64,000 bases of DNA. Origin: Chrysemys picta bellii. Lineage: Eukaryota; Chordata; Testudines; Emydidae. Below are positions 23,846-35,125 of this stretch, in pieces. Position numbers and translations under genes: made by a program. The first letter of the stretch is position 1, and each line of letters opens with the position of its first letter. The DNA lies in NCBI RefSeq assembly GCF_011386835.1, contig NC_088800.1:60665439-60729438 (forward strand), read 5' to 3'. The notes beneath the pieces are model-generated. The model saw nothing but the letters and a program-made list of their open reading frames with translations. It was not told the origin of the DNA and made no database searches.

Positions 23846-25145
23846 AGTACCTCATTCCTCCCTTTCTTTCATTTATTCTTGTCATGGGCCAGTATTCCTT
23901 AGTAAAGTAAAAAGCAAAAACTTCTGCTGTGTTGGTCTTTGGCCCACAGGTTCTGCTTTGTCGTACACCATCTGCATTTGCAGACCTTTCTGGAGATTCA
24001 TCTCCTTTGTACTCTCCCTTGTAGCACCAGTTCACAGCTTCACTGACACACCTGACCACTAATTCCAATCCTCCCCACTGGAGATTTCCAACTGAGACTC
24101 TTCGAGGAGGTTAGGATGCCTGTTGTTGGGTATTAAGTTTCTGCCTTTGCATCAGCTGATATGCTCTGAAGTAGAACCCCATCTACTGTGAGGGATTTGT
24201 TCACCCCATCACAAGCGCATTCTCTTTTCATTAACAAAACCATAATAATTTGCTTCTGGACAGGACAGTGAGTGAACAGCTTCCTCTGAATTTGTATGTG
24301 GAATAGTGGTATATGAACCCAACCAAAGCCAGGGAGTGAGCTGTATCTAATGTTTTCCCTAATAACCAGGATTTCAGAAGGATCCAGCCATATTTGAATG
24401 ATGCTAAACCCAGTTATTTCTTAAGATGAACAACTGCAGACTACTGGAATATAAAGGATGCAAGAGAATTCTTTCTCATTCTCCTGCAACAGAAGGGGAT
24501 GAGCCTCGATGACATTTGTGGTCAGGGAGAAATGAGTTTTTAACCTCAGACGAAAGTAAGTTATGTGTGATTTTTTTGTTTGTTCATTATAAAGTGGCTT
24601 TGGTTACAGATCTGTCAATGAAAAGCAAAGGAGACATTTAAATCACAGCCTTAAGTGCAGCGTCTTCCTTTGTCAGCTTTTGGGGAGCCAGCCAGTCTGT
24701 GGCATGAGTAATGCCTTAATATGCTTATCAGCAATTCCGCTGAGGGAAAGCATCTTAGAGGGATGCTATTAGCACCCAGCTTCCTCTCAAGATCGGCAGC
24801 ATCAGCTCCATAACATACATCGAGGTAAAAACTTTGGTCGAGGTCTACGCTAATGCTTTCAATGTCACTACCACTGGTGGTGCTGCACTGTTTTAGACCT
24901 ACACTGGGAGAATTGCATAGATTCTTTTTGAGTATTTGGTTTCATTCAGTTCCAGAAGCTCAAAGGAAAAATTCAGGGGGTGGGGGGAAAATAGTCTATT
25001 CACTCCAGGGAACGTTTTCTTACGTCCGTTTTGCTAGTGTGACAAGAAGTGCATAAAAGCTCTGATTCTCTTAGGACTTGTCTTCACTGCGTCATTAACT
25101 TAACGTATAATTTGACCATCGCCCTGTAATCTGACTCCTGTATAT

Positions 25146-25193
<48 letters not shown>

Positions 25194-26724
25194 CTGTGGC
25201 TTGAGTGAAATGGTGCTCTAAACTCTAAGCTGGCCCATTAGGCGGTGTAAATTGAAGGTTGAGTGCTGCTGACACTCTGAGCTCCTACTGCAGTGAGGAT
25301 GCAGCAGTTCAAGCTTCAACAACTCATTAAGTTCTAATCCAATCACTCTGTGTATCTCCAGTGTTGTTCTGCAATGTGGCCACTCTCACTTGAGTTAGGC
25401 TAGCTGGAATGGAGTAACTCAAGTGTACTAGCCGATGAGAAGCGCAGTCGGGAAAGTATCTGAAATACTTTCCTCATGGATTGTATTTTCTAAATGGACG
25501 ACTTACCCTAAATTCTCAATTACTGAGGGACAATCTTCACTCATTGCTATATTTGCTTTCCACAACCAACTCTCTGTATAACTTTCATGAGTGATGTACC
25601 CGAAAACTTGGATGCTAATATCTAAACTGTACTCTTAAATGTATTCACCTAAATGTGGGTTATTGCTGATTATGCACAATATGTATCTTATGACTTTCAA
25701 AACATACTTTGTATTTGTGGATAATCTAAACACTATACCCAGATGTACAGACACTCTTTTCTTAACCTGTGTACTATTTACTTTTTAACATTAGCTTTAA
25801 TAACATTTTAAAATATGTTAGTGTTAGGCGAGCTAACTGATAGTGAAGGCAAACCCATACTGTGCTGCCAGTTATAAAAAAGAAGAAAATAACACAGGGC
25901 TTGTTTTAACTGCTTTAAAAAAAAGGTGTATTTGTGCCTCAGCATTACTAATACACATGAGTTATCCTTAGGCAAAACCTCAGTGAAGAACAGGCACTTT
26001 AGTTTTATCATGTGGTAAACTCGTTGAGGTAAATACTTGGAGGGAGGAAAGAGACTGTTTACCTTGTGGTTCACCTGTCTGTGAACTAAAGTGCCTAGTT
26101 CACTGCGTGTTGCCCTGAGGTAAACAATGCATCTTTTTCACCAGTGAAGACAAACCCATTGGCTTTTAGCAGGTTCAGATTTCAAATTCCCTGAGGGACA
26201 CTCTTGCTCTCCTTATCCTACGCTTTTCTCCCAGGATATTTCCCTACTGTTTGTCACATATTTTTACCCAGACGGAGTTTCTGTAGCACTGAAAATTATA
26301 TACCAGGCTCACTCTTACTCTCTCTGGGTTTTGTAAATTTGCCTGTGGAACATCACATCTTGTGGAGTAAAAATAGGTGCACTGTTGTATTCAGTTGAAT
26401 TCCAGGCTGTCACACCTTTATAAGTCAAGGCTCCCTTTTTTTTGGCCAGTGCTTACTGAAGATGTACTATGTACAAAATGTCCACATGTGACCATATAAT
26501 AGGATGTACTGTGAAGAGTATATCCTTCAACACTGAAAGCCTTCAGGTGTAAATCTTTCACAATTCATTGCCTCTGTCTAGAGCTATTTATAGTGGAAGC
26601 TTAGGATGAATGCATGGTATTTCTGTGATGAGTTTTGTTACTAGTGCTGTATATTCCAAAAGTTTGGAAAATAGAGAAGGCATGACAAGAGGGTTGTTTG
26701 GCGGAGGTGGGGTGTTGATTAAGC
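23846..26724. other. Gene-free stretch with long (CA)n
   Basis: No gene is seen. A (CA)n run occupies 25149-25192. 24560-24830 is repeat-free and could be conserved non-coding sequence. Confidence 0.5.
25149..25192. repeat. (CA)22 microsatellite
   Basis: An uninterrupted CA run of about 44 bases, the longest simple repeat in the window. Confidence 0.95.
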
Positions 26725-26739
26725 ACTTGGCTCAAATTG

Positions 26740-26922
26740 CAAGGAGTCTGGTGGCCCCTTAAAGACTAACACATTTATTTGGGCATAAGCTTTCGTGGGA
26801 ATCTGAAGAAGTGAGGTTTTTACCCACGAAAGCTTATGCCCAAATAAATCTGTTAGTCTTTAAGGTGCCACCAGACTCCTTGTTGTTTTTGTAGATATAG
26901 ACTAACACGGCTACCCCCTGAT
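26740..26922 (+). mobile_element. Hairpin retroposon copy 1 with hammerhead-like core
   Basis: The copy is 183 bp, flanked by a 15-bp direct repeat, ACTTGGCTCAAATTG (26725-26739 and 26923-26937), as left by target-primed insertion. Its first 60 bases (26740-26799) are the reverse complement of 26823-26882 with two mismatches. It ends with the family's 3' tail (actaacacggctac). The family is widespread in amniotes and probably Penelope-like, but the class is inferred. Confidence 0.75.
26803..26841 (+). ncRNA. Hammerhead-ribozyme-like motif, copy 1
   Basis: The order is that of a hammerhead core: CTGAAGA (26803-26809, fits CUGANGA), a stem II hairpin gtgagg/acccac (26811-26827), GAAA (26828-26831), and a minimal stem III GC-TTAT-GC (26832-26839). 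The base after stem III that should be U is C (26840), breaking the usual A-U pair beside the cleavage site, so self-cleavage is doubtful. Confidence 0.5.
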
Positions 26923-27141
26923 ACTTGGCTCAAATTGGTATTTTAATTCCAGCAAACCTTAGAACTTTTCAGATAGGTAAGTAAACATCCATCCAAAGAT
27001 TTCTATTGTTGTCTGAACAACAGAGGAAGTCTCTAGTCTGTTTTCTTATGTATTTAGAAATCAGTATAGTTACAGTGATTGTGACCCTGATGGAGAAAAG
27101 CATCCCTGTTCAGCAAAGCACTTAAGCCCACACTTAATTCT

Positions 27142-27370
27142 ACAAAAAGAAGAACAGGAGGACTTGTGGCACCTTAGAGACTAACAAATTTATTAGAGCA
27201 TAAGCTTTCGTGGACTACAGCCCACTTCTTCTTCTATGCATCCGAAGAAGTGGGCTGTAGTCCACGAAAGCTTATGCTCTAATAAATTTGTTAGTCTCTA
27301 AGGTGCCACAAGTCCTCCTGTTCTTCTTTTTGCGGATACAGACTAACACGGCTGCTACTCTGAAACCTTT
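27142..27370 (+). mobile_element. Hairpin retroposon copy 2, perfect 88-bp arms
   Basis: The copy is 229 bp, flanked by CACTTAATTCT (27131-27141 and 27371-27381). 27143-27230 and 27245-27332 are exact reverse complements over 88 bases, separated by 14 bases. The remainder is the family 3' tail ending ctactctgaaacc. Perfect arms show either a young insertion or strong homogenisation. The inverted first arm suggests a twin-priming-like event. Confidence 0.85.
27242..27279 (+). ncRNA. Hammerhead-ribozyme-like motif, copy 2
   Basis: CCGAAGA (27242-27248; the family form would be CUGANGA, so the second base is changed), a 6-bp stem II GTGGGC/GTCCAC with loop TGTA (27250-27265), GAAA (27266-27269), stem III GC-TTAT-GC (27270-27277), then TC (27278-27279), the expected cleavage position. 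The U-to-C change in the core probably weakens activity. Confidence 0.5.
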
Positions 27371-27510
27371 CACTTAATTCTAAACACACGTCATTGAAAT
27401 CAATGGGAATTAAGCACATCCTTTAAGTTAAGTAGGTGATTATGTAAATTGCTGAATAGGGATAGACTTAAGTAGGTGCATAAAGTACTTTCCTCAGTCA
27501 GGCTCTTGTA

Positions 27511-28504
27511 AGTCACAAAATTTAGTTAAATATTGGGTGAGGCTCACAGTGCCAGAGACTGTGTTGTCTTTAGGATGGCATGTCATTACTATCAAAACCA
27601 CTATGTGAGCAATAGTCTTGGTAGTCTTACTCTGTTGGAAGTGCATTTGTCAGTTGTTGTCTCTATATGGGTGACATGCAATATGGGATCTCAAATACAA
27701 ATATTCAGTTTTATATTAAATAAAACTGGGAATATTTCTAAATGTCTTGACAATTGATTATTAAAAACCATATTCCCCTTTTCACATAAGATACTAAATA
27801 TGTCTCAGAGCCAGTTTTTTTGTTGTTTACATATTCTTATGTTCTTTTTGTTTTTAAATTTCTCTCCGTTATTTGCTGTGTGAGACCCCCTATACAAACA
27901 ATAATGGAAGCTGACTCTATAGGAGAAACAGTAAAACTGACTATACATAAAGTGCTGTCAAAGGCACAAAGTGGGAGGGGAAGGGATAAAAATAAGACTT
28001 TTTTCTCTAATTTTTTTCAGCTAAAGTGATCACATTTGATACTTAAAACAATAGCAAATGATAAAACAAAAATTGTTATAGTAGCTTGACATTTAAGATA
28101 TTGGCGACCCTTTAAATATCAATAAGAGTTCAGTTCCACTTTGCAATACCTAGGTATTAATCACTGTAATTTATATAATTAGGTTTCATTCATCCACAAG
28201 TAAACAGATTAGATTATTTTTAATGTTTGCTTTTGGAGGTCAAGATGTTTAAGAAACTTTATATGAAGGCATTATTACAGGCATAATAATGCTCTCACTT
28301 AAGTCAATGGCAAAGATGCTATTGACTTCAATGGGTACATGATATACCTCTTTTTTTTCTACATCAAGATGTATATGTCTGTGTGCATATGTACTCAGTA
28401 TGCTATATTAATTTTACAGGGATATTCATCATTTTAGACCTGGCTGATAGTTAATACATTAGATTTGGCTGAGGTCACAAATCACATGTAGAGTAGTCCT
28501 CAGT
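27511..28504. other. Gene-free stretch
   Basis: No gene is seen. 28285-28345 has a short palindromic motif around cattgacttcaatggg-type sequence. Confidence 0.5.
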
Positions 28505-29035
28505 ATACTGTAGTTATACTCCCAAGTGTGCAATAGTGTAGCGTTTTGTCTGTGTGAAACACTGCTTAATAAGAACTGCATTCTGTACTAGGTTAAGTTT
28601 CTGAATTGTCTCAGAGTAGAGTGCATTGCAGAAATCCAGCCTTGAGGTGACAAATCCATGGTTAACTGTAGTATAGGGGTAGGCAACCTATGGCGCACGT
28701 GCCGAAGGCGGCACGTGAGCTGATTTTCAGTGGCACTCACACTGCCTGGGTCCTGGCCACCAGTCCGGGGGGCTCTGCATTTTAATTTAATTTTAAATGA
28801 AGCTTCTTAAACATTTTAAAAACCTGATTTACTTTACATACAATAATAGTTTAATTATTTATTATAGACTTATAGAAAGAGACCTTCTAAAAACGTTAAA
28901 ATGTATTACTGGCACGCGAAACCTTAAATTAGAGTGAATAAATGAAGACTCGGCACAGCACTTCTGAAAGGTTTCCGACCCCTGCTATAGTATTTGTTCC
29001 ATCCTTTTCATCAAGCTAATGGAGGACTATGTTCT
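28505..29035 (-). pseudogene. Antisense L2 reverse transcriptase relic, split by hAT
   Basis: On the minus strand 28664-28510 reads HGFVTSRLDFCNAL and then QKLNLVQNAVL, the C-terminal part of an L2-type reverse transcriptase. The hAT element at 28674-28984 splits it; flanking sequence at 28985-29035 continues the region upstream. The frame is short and decayed. Confidence 0.7.
28674..28984. mobile_element. Non-autonomous hAT element, 311 bp, copy A
   Basis: The termini are TAGGGGTAGGCAACC and, inverted, CAGGGGTCGGAAACC. Flanks CTGTAGTA (28666-28673) and CTATAGTA (28985-28992) are 8-bp duplications with one change. The copy at 63363-63673 has the same length and nearly the same sequence. No coding capacity. 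Confidence 0.9.
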
Positions 29036-29194
29036 AAAATACTGTACCAGTTTAATACTGCTAAATATCTCATCAAGTAAGACTGCTTTAAATTGTTAAC
29101 TATTGAGATACTGTTTTTGTTTAGTTTTGTTATTTTTAAATTTCAACCTGCCTGTTAAATACAGGTTTTGGTCAGAGTCTATATTTACTGTACA

Positions 29195-29360
29195 TGCCAT
29201 GGAGGATTTTCCACCCTTGACAATTTTTTAATCAAGATTGAATGTGGTTTTTCTAAAACATGTGCTCTAGGAATTATATTGGGAATTTCTATGGTCTGTG
29301 TTATACGGGAGGTTGACTAGGTAATCACAATGGTCCCTCCTGGCTTTGGAATCTATGAAC
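29195..29360 (+). mobile_element. CR1 LINE 3' end
   Basis: Same segment as 23670-23845: gctctaggaattatattggg, gttatacgggaggttgacta, tggtccctcctggctttgg, then atctatgaac. Truncated and non-coding. Confidence 0.75.
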
Positions 29361-30129
29361 CAACAGGTTAAAAACATGAAACTCTACAAATGTATTGTTG
29401 ATGACCCAAAATTGTCATCTGTAACAAAAAAACATGAAAACATATGTAAGCAGGATTGATGAATATTAGGGGGAAAAAAGAATCTACAGTGCCTTATTCA
29501 TTTAAATAATTTAAGAAAAAAATTAGTATTTTTATATACGTACATATGTGCTGAACATTATAATGGTTTCAGCTGTGTTCCTATGAGTAGATGTCTCTTA
29601 TAAACCCTGTTCTTTCTCAGCTTTTTGAAATCATATTGGGCAAAGTCTTAGTATTTGCTTCCTGTGTGCTGTAGTATTTCTTTTGAAAAATGTTTTTATG
29701 AGGTTAAAACTCACTGACATAAGTTATAAATTGGTCCCAGTGTCAGACATATTTTACTGTTCTCCAGCCAAAAAGTTTTAGGCACCACAAATGACTGAAG
29801 GTCTTCTGTGATGTATAAGACTGTGGAAGCCACCCAATGTTACTACTCTTAGCTTTCTTCATTAGTTAGCCATACAGCTGTCTAAGGTAGGAATAATGTG
29901 CTTCTCAAACGCACTTTGCTAGCTGAATTTGATTGTGACTGACAAAAATATAACTTTAACTTTATTGTTAAAAATAACTGACATAGGTAGCACAAAGTCA
30001 ACATCTTTTTCTTGTTGACTTAGTGTTTATGTCTTCAATCAAACCTTTTACTAATATTGAATGACTTTGAAGGCCTATAGGCACTTAGTAGTTCTTTGGC
30101 AACTGCCTTGCTTGCCAGTCTTTCTCAGA

Positions 30130-30215
30130 TAGTTGATCTTTGAGAGGTTTAGTGGTTAGACCTGTGTGCTGGAAGTCAGGAGTCCTGCAATCTCTTCCCA
30201 ACATTCCCACTGTAT
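30130..30215 (+). repeat. MIR-type SINE head
   Basis: tagtggttagacctgtgtgc followed by tggaagtcaggagtcctgca matches the tRNA-derived 5' part of MIR-like SINEs. The body is not preserved. Confidence 0.55.
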
Positions 30216-30852
30216 TTTGTGTACTGTAGTTTTGCATTTTAGTTAATGGAAGACATTCACTGTATGCCTCTTTTCCTGCTGTTGTTGGATTGTCTGAATA
30301 GCTGCAAAGGGTAAGAAGAGACAGAACTAGCCACAGTTATTAATGTGTTTATTGTCAGTGGATCCGTAGATTTTTAACATCAAGGTTATAAGCCTATACT
30401 TGAGGAGTCAATTTGCACTAATGAATTGCTCTGTCAGTGAAAATCTCTTCTGTTATATGTAGATCACCGCTTCATGCCAACCTGAAAAAGTCATTGGTAC
30501 TATTAAAGAACACGACTATCAAATCATGTTGATCCTCCAATTGTGTGGCCAAAATTTAAGGTGTAAGTAAATATGTCCCCCATGTTACCATACGGGCCCC
30601 TTTAATTCCAGTTTTAAATAATGTGCTCACCAGAATCTTAAATACAGAGAGAAGAGGAGACTCCTGTCTGGTTACCTAGTGGGTTAGTCTCTTGATTGAC
30701 AGAGACTAGGGTAGGGTGCTTCAGTCACTGAACTTGTTATGGAGAGGGAGGGATAGTGATTATTGTTCAGTGATCCAACAAATTCTGTTTTGACATCTAT
30801 TGTCAATACCTTCCCCAAACAAAATACAGATAAACACAAAAACAGATACCCA

Positions 30853-30900
30853 GTGTGTGTGTGCGTGTGTGTGTGTGTGTGGATGGATGGATGGATGGAT
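30853..30900. repeat. Compound (GT)n(GGAT)n microsatellite
   Basis: Directly visible tandem GT units with one CG interruption, then five GGAT units. Confidence 0.95.
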
Positions 30901-33720
30901 GTAAAAATTCTTTGTGGTATTTTATTTTGCCATTGTAAGCTAAGAATACACCTAATAGAAAGCTATTTCATCATAGTTCTGAAGGCACTTGTCCCCTTTT
31001 CATTTCCAGACTTGATAATAGTGATGGTGAACTAGACTTAGCACTGCTTATATATTCTTCACTATCTGTATCTCAAGGGCAAAGTGCTAGCAAGTATAAA
31101 AGAAGGGAAAGTTGGACCAGCAAGCAGTTACATTTAACATGGAAAAAGGCTATATTACAACTCAACAAATATACATGGTGTGATTATATCTGATATAAGT
31201 AGGTGTTTGTGAACTCCAGATGGGAGTGAACCACACACTTCTTTTTCTGAAGAAGGCAGCCCAGAACACTCAAAATATTTCTCAGAAAATACAGCAAGTT
31301 GCAAGCAGACAACAGGCTAGAATTCAGAGAGAGTCAGGTCTCCCAAAGTGTACACTATAATGACATATTGTGTTTATTAGCATTTTGTCAATATTATCCT
31401 TCAAGGTCAAAGCATCTTGATGTCAGCTGAAAAACTGCAGGGAGATCCAGTTGTTTTTTCATTAAATCAGAGTTCAGATATACAAAGCTATGTTTATGTG
31501 GCACACAGCTTACTTTATTATTGTGGCAAACTATATATGCATTAGATTACATAGTGAAACAGCTTACTTATGTCTGTCTGTAAGACTGTTTGGGGTAGAG
31601 AGAAATTCATGGTGAGTCCTTGCATTTAATCCTAATACATTTGATTATACCACTAAATATTCAAAGGCTTCAGTGTCATTAAATGTGTGTAAGTGAAATT
31701 ACATGGACAGTAGTGTTCTCATCAATGTAGGTTAATGGAAGGAAACTCATCTGATCATCTTTTCTGCAGTAGTCTTGTATGTTGAAAAGCTTTTCCTCAT
31801 GCATATGCACTACGTGACAGTCTGCTATGAAGTAGACTGGGCATTGGAAATAGGAAGCTGGACCATATGCTTAGGTATTAAATGAATTCATAGGACAAAC
31901 TCTATCACTGAAAACATGTGTAGTACGAGACACTATTTCAATTTGAAAATGAATTTAGGGTAAATAGAAGGTTGTAGCCCATGCACAACGTAGTTAGAAT
32001 ATGGTGTTGCTATGGAATCAAAAGAAATTTTATGCAAACTGCTAGATGGTGTTATGTTTCATTTGTACATTGCATTTTTGTTAAGGCTGGTAGAAGTGTG
32101 TTGAATCTGAATGAACTCAGCTTCTGGGGTTCACAGCACTTGTGCCAAACTCGAATCATATGGAAATGTATGGGAGTTGCATCAGAAAATACTATGCCTT
32201 GCAATTAATGTCATGTACATAATGGTGTAAGTAGATGTAAACTTGTGCATTAAGTGGAGAAATGTGAAACCGAAGGCTTCCCCCCCACACGCAAAAAAAA
32301 AAGAAAAAAAAAGAAGAAGCACGAAACATAGCTTGGGGTTCATATAAAGAAGGTATCTTTGAGCAATAGACTTAGAAAATGGGAAGAAGTTTACGGAAAA
32401 TGTAGAATTAGAAGTCCCCATTTTATTATTGTAATATGCTCAGTAAGTGGATTTGAAGTACAATATATTGTAATTTATCAATTGGGTAAGAGATGCCATC
32501 ACAGAAAATGGATTCATGTCATTGCATGCCATTTTCTAGTCTCATTAAAATCATTTGTCACAACTAGTATTAGAATTTTATTACATAATGCAGTTGATGA
32601 AATATAGCGGTGTTGTATTACTTGAACATATGGAAAATTCAAATTCAATATTTTCATGTGCTGTTTGTTGTTCTCTTTTGTTCCCTTACACAGCTGAGTT
32701 TGTAAAATGAAGGGGTGGGGGTAGCAGACTCTCCATTTACAGCATTTTAATTGTAACCCAGTAGCATAGTTCCATATTTTCTTTCAGAGTACTGAAGGGA
32801 ATTTTGGTACTACATTCTCATGACAAAGATTGTAGCAAGGGAAGAAAATAGCATAGCATGAATTCATTCACTTTACAATAACTGCAAATGAAAAGAAGGA
32901 ATGGTACAAATTTCTTTTAAACTCATTTTAATGTTAAAACTACAAACTTGTTCACTCTAAGGACCGCGTCTAATCAGATGCTGTAATATTCAAAATTGTG
33001 TTGCTGTTTTCTCATTGCTGCGACATAGAATGTCTTGTCAGCCATTTTAGACAGCTTCTTCCCTAAGTGAACTTGTGCCATCAGAGGATATCCATTGATG
33101 TTTTCCACTCTATCATGTCCCTAGTCTGTCCCCTCTGTCTCTTGACATGCCGCTTGCTCTGAGTGTGAGGTTGACTTTGCCATCTCTGGTGATTTTACAA
33201 AAATAAAAAATTCTCCTATGCAAGAGAAATTTTCCACTGGCTGACTTGCGCCCAAATATAGCCACTTTGTGCTGCTTGAATAGTGCAAATGGGAGTAGCA
33301 TATTGGCCCATAAATACATAATTATGGCCCATAATTCACTGTGTATTTATTTATAATTTAACCCTATACATCTAATGTCTGTTAGGGTCTTTGCCATATC
33401 CTAGGTTTTGGGGAAGCTTGCAGCTATGCTGCCCTGGTTGCCTATGACACAGAATTTGTAAGTGTTTCATGAAAATCTTATGTCCTCTTCTGCCAGTAAG
33501 GGACAAGTAACTGTATCACCTGCAGCACTGCACCATCAGTCATTATAGGGATCATGAACATGCAAACAGAACCTGTTTCCCATTATTCTGAGGAGCAAAA
33601 TGTTTGTCTTTCCCAAAGCTCATATACGGTCTTACAAAGTCCCCAAGTTGTTTCCAGTTTCACTTATACAAAATTATCAATATCAAATAGTGTGTTCATT
33701 TGTGAAACCTGATATTTTCA

Positions 33721-33786
33721 AGTATCAGAGGGGGTAGCTGTGTTAGTCTGAATCTGTAAAAAGCAACAGAGGGTCCACAGGACCCT
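33721..33786 (-). mobile_element. Truncated hairpin-retroposon tail, antisense
   Basis: A 66-bp fragment carrying the family 3' tail in reverse (tatcagagggggtagctgtg, then ttagtctgaatctg). It is flanked by CTGATATTTTCA at 33709-33720 and 33787-33798. The distal end forms a small inverted pair, gggtcc-aca-ggaccc, a miniature version of the inverted 5' arm seen in copies 1 and 2. Confidence 0.7.
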
Positions 33787-33899
33787 CTGATATTTTCATG
33801 CATTCTCAAGTACAATTGTCACATTAAGAGTCATAGTTCTTTTAAGTTTACGTGTAGACAAATATATTTCATTTATTTAGTTTCTATCCATGTCTGGTA

Positions 33900-34520
33900 C
33901 CTATCCAAGGTGCTAGGCACTTCACAATATTAAAAACACACATTTAGACAATCTAAAATGTTTCCACTATTCTGCTATTACTAAATCTCCACATAATAGA
34001 ATTCCACACAAAAATAAGCTCCAGGCAAATAGGCCAGAAGACCCCCGTCTAGTTCCTAAATGTGTCCCTAACTGTCTATGAGAAAAGATGGGCTTTACAG
34101 TGTGTTACATCAGGAAGGTTAATAGGTTTGAATTCTGGCACAAGGAGAAAAACAAATTCCAGAATTAAGGACTTCGGATAGACAGTACCTTGTGAGTACC
34201 ACCTCCTCATTTAAATCTAAGGTACTTCAGTTCATGTAACTTTGCTGGTCAGAATTGTTATATGGCACAAGGTGGGAGGCAGTCCTTCAATTTACTGTGT
34301 CTCAAATCATTTAGGGCTTTGCAGGTTAAAACCAATACCTTAAACATACTGGAAGGCAGTGCAGTACTCAGAGAAATATGTCCCTTGCTTTGTACACAGT
34401 TTGTCAGGGAGATGACTGCATTCAGCATTGGTTTGAGTGTCTGAGTGATCCCAAAGTACAGCCTCATGTGCAGCTTATTAGTGTAATCTAGCTCACCTGT
34501 CCTAATGGGGTCAGGGTCCA
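33900..34520 (-). pseudogene. Antisense L2 reverse transcriptase C-terminal relic
   Basis: On the minus strand 34500-34258 reads LDYTNKLHMRLYFGITQTLK, a stretch in the position of the family's palm/thumb part, then FKVLVLTCKALNDLRHSKLKDCLPP, here split for reading as FKVLVLTCKAL and KLKDCLPP. This matches the conserved FKVLLLTYKALNGL end of L2 proteins. Decayed beyond 34258. Confidence 0.75.
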
Positions 34521-34734
34521 TGAACTGGATTTTGTAGGTTCTGTGGTAATACAAATAATTCTTATTAATAAGAATAATAATATATGTTGGTATCAATGTC
34601 TGTTTTGGAAAGAAAAGTTTGCACCCTCCTAGTCAGATGAGGATGGCAGGGGAAGCGGGGAGACGGGTGGCCATTTTGGCCACAGCTGCTACAAGATCTT
34701 CCAAAGAAAACCATGGATTTAATAAAGTTCAGAA

Positions 34735-35125
34735 GGCCCTGATTCTGCAAACACTTATACATGGTAGAAGTCCTAGTTCACTGAGTACAATGGGACTACT
34801 TGTGTGCATAGATTATATACAGGCCATTGAAGTTCCCCCAAAATAATTGCTAGAGCAGCATGACTTTTCGAAAAATATCCAATCTTGATTTAAAATTATC
34901 ATTGATGGAGAATTCGCCATGGCCCTGGGTAAGTTGTTTCAATGGCCAATTACTTTCATTGTTAAAATGTTATGCCTTATTTCCCAGATGAATTTGTCTA
35001 GCTTTGACATCTAGTCATTGGATCCTTATACCTTTCCCTGATAGATTGAAGAGCCCAGTATTATAAATTTGTTCCCCGTGTATGGATAAAGTTTCTCACA
35101 TGCATATATATTTGCAGAATCAGGG
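34735..35125. repeat. Palindromic repeat split by an antisense CR1 fragment
   Basis: The outer parts (34735-34805, ccctgattctgcaaacactt; and 35110-35125, tttgcagaatcaggg) are complementary ends of one palindromic repeat. The inner 34845-35100 resembles antisense CR1 3'-region sequence (ccaatcttgatttaaaatta; tttgttccccgtgtatgg). Nested insertion is likely; the edges are approximate. Confidence 0.5.

Larger units (their letters stand above)
27105..27510. repeat. Old palindromic repeat, split by an insertion
   Basis: 27105-27141 and 27371-27510 form one repeat related to 5818-5945 (gttcagcaaagcacttaagc; attgaaatcaatgggaatta). The hairpin retroposon at 27142-27370 splits it, with an 11-bp duplication. 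Confidence 0.6.
29361..33708. other. Gene-free stretch with small repeats
   Basis: No gene is seen. A tRNA-like MIR head occurs at about 30130-30215 (ctggaagtcaggagtcctgc). (GT)n at 30853-30880 runs directly into (GGAT)5 at 30881-30900. Confidence 0.5.

Noticed and set aside
28285..28345. Short palindrome as a regulatory site
   Set aside because: It resembles an abundant degraded palindromic repeat, with no further support.
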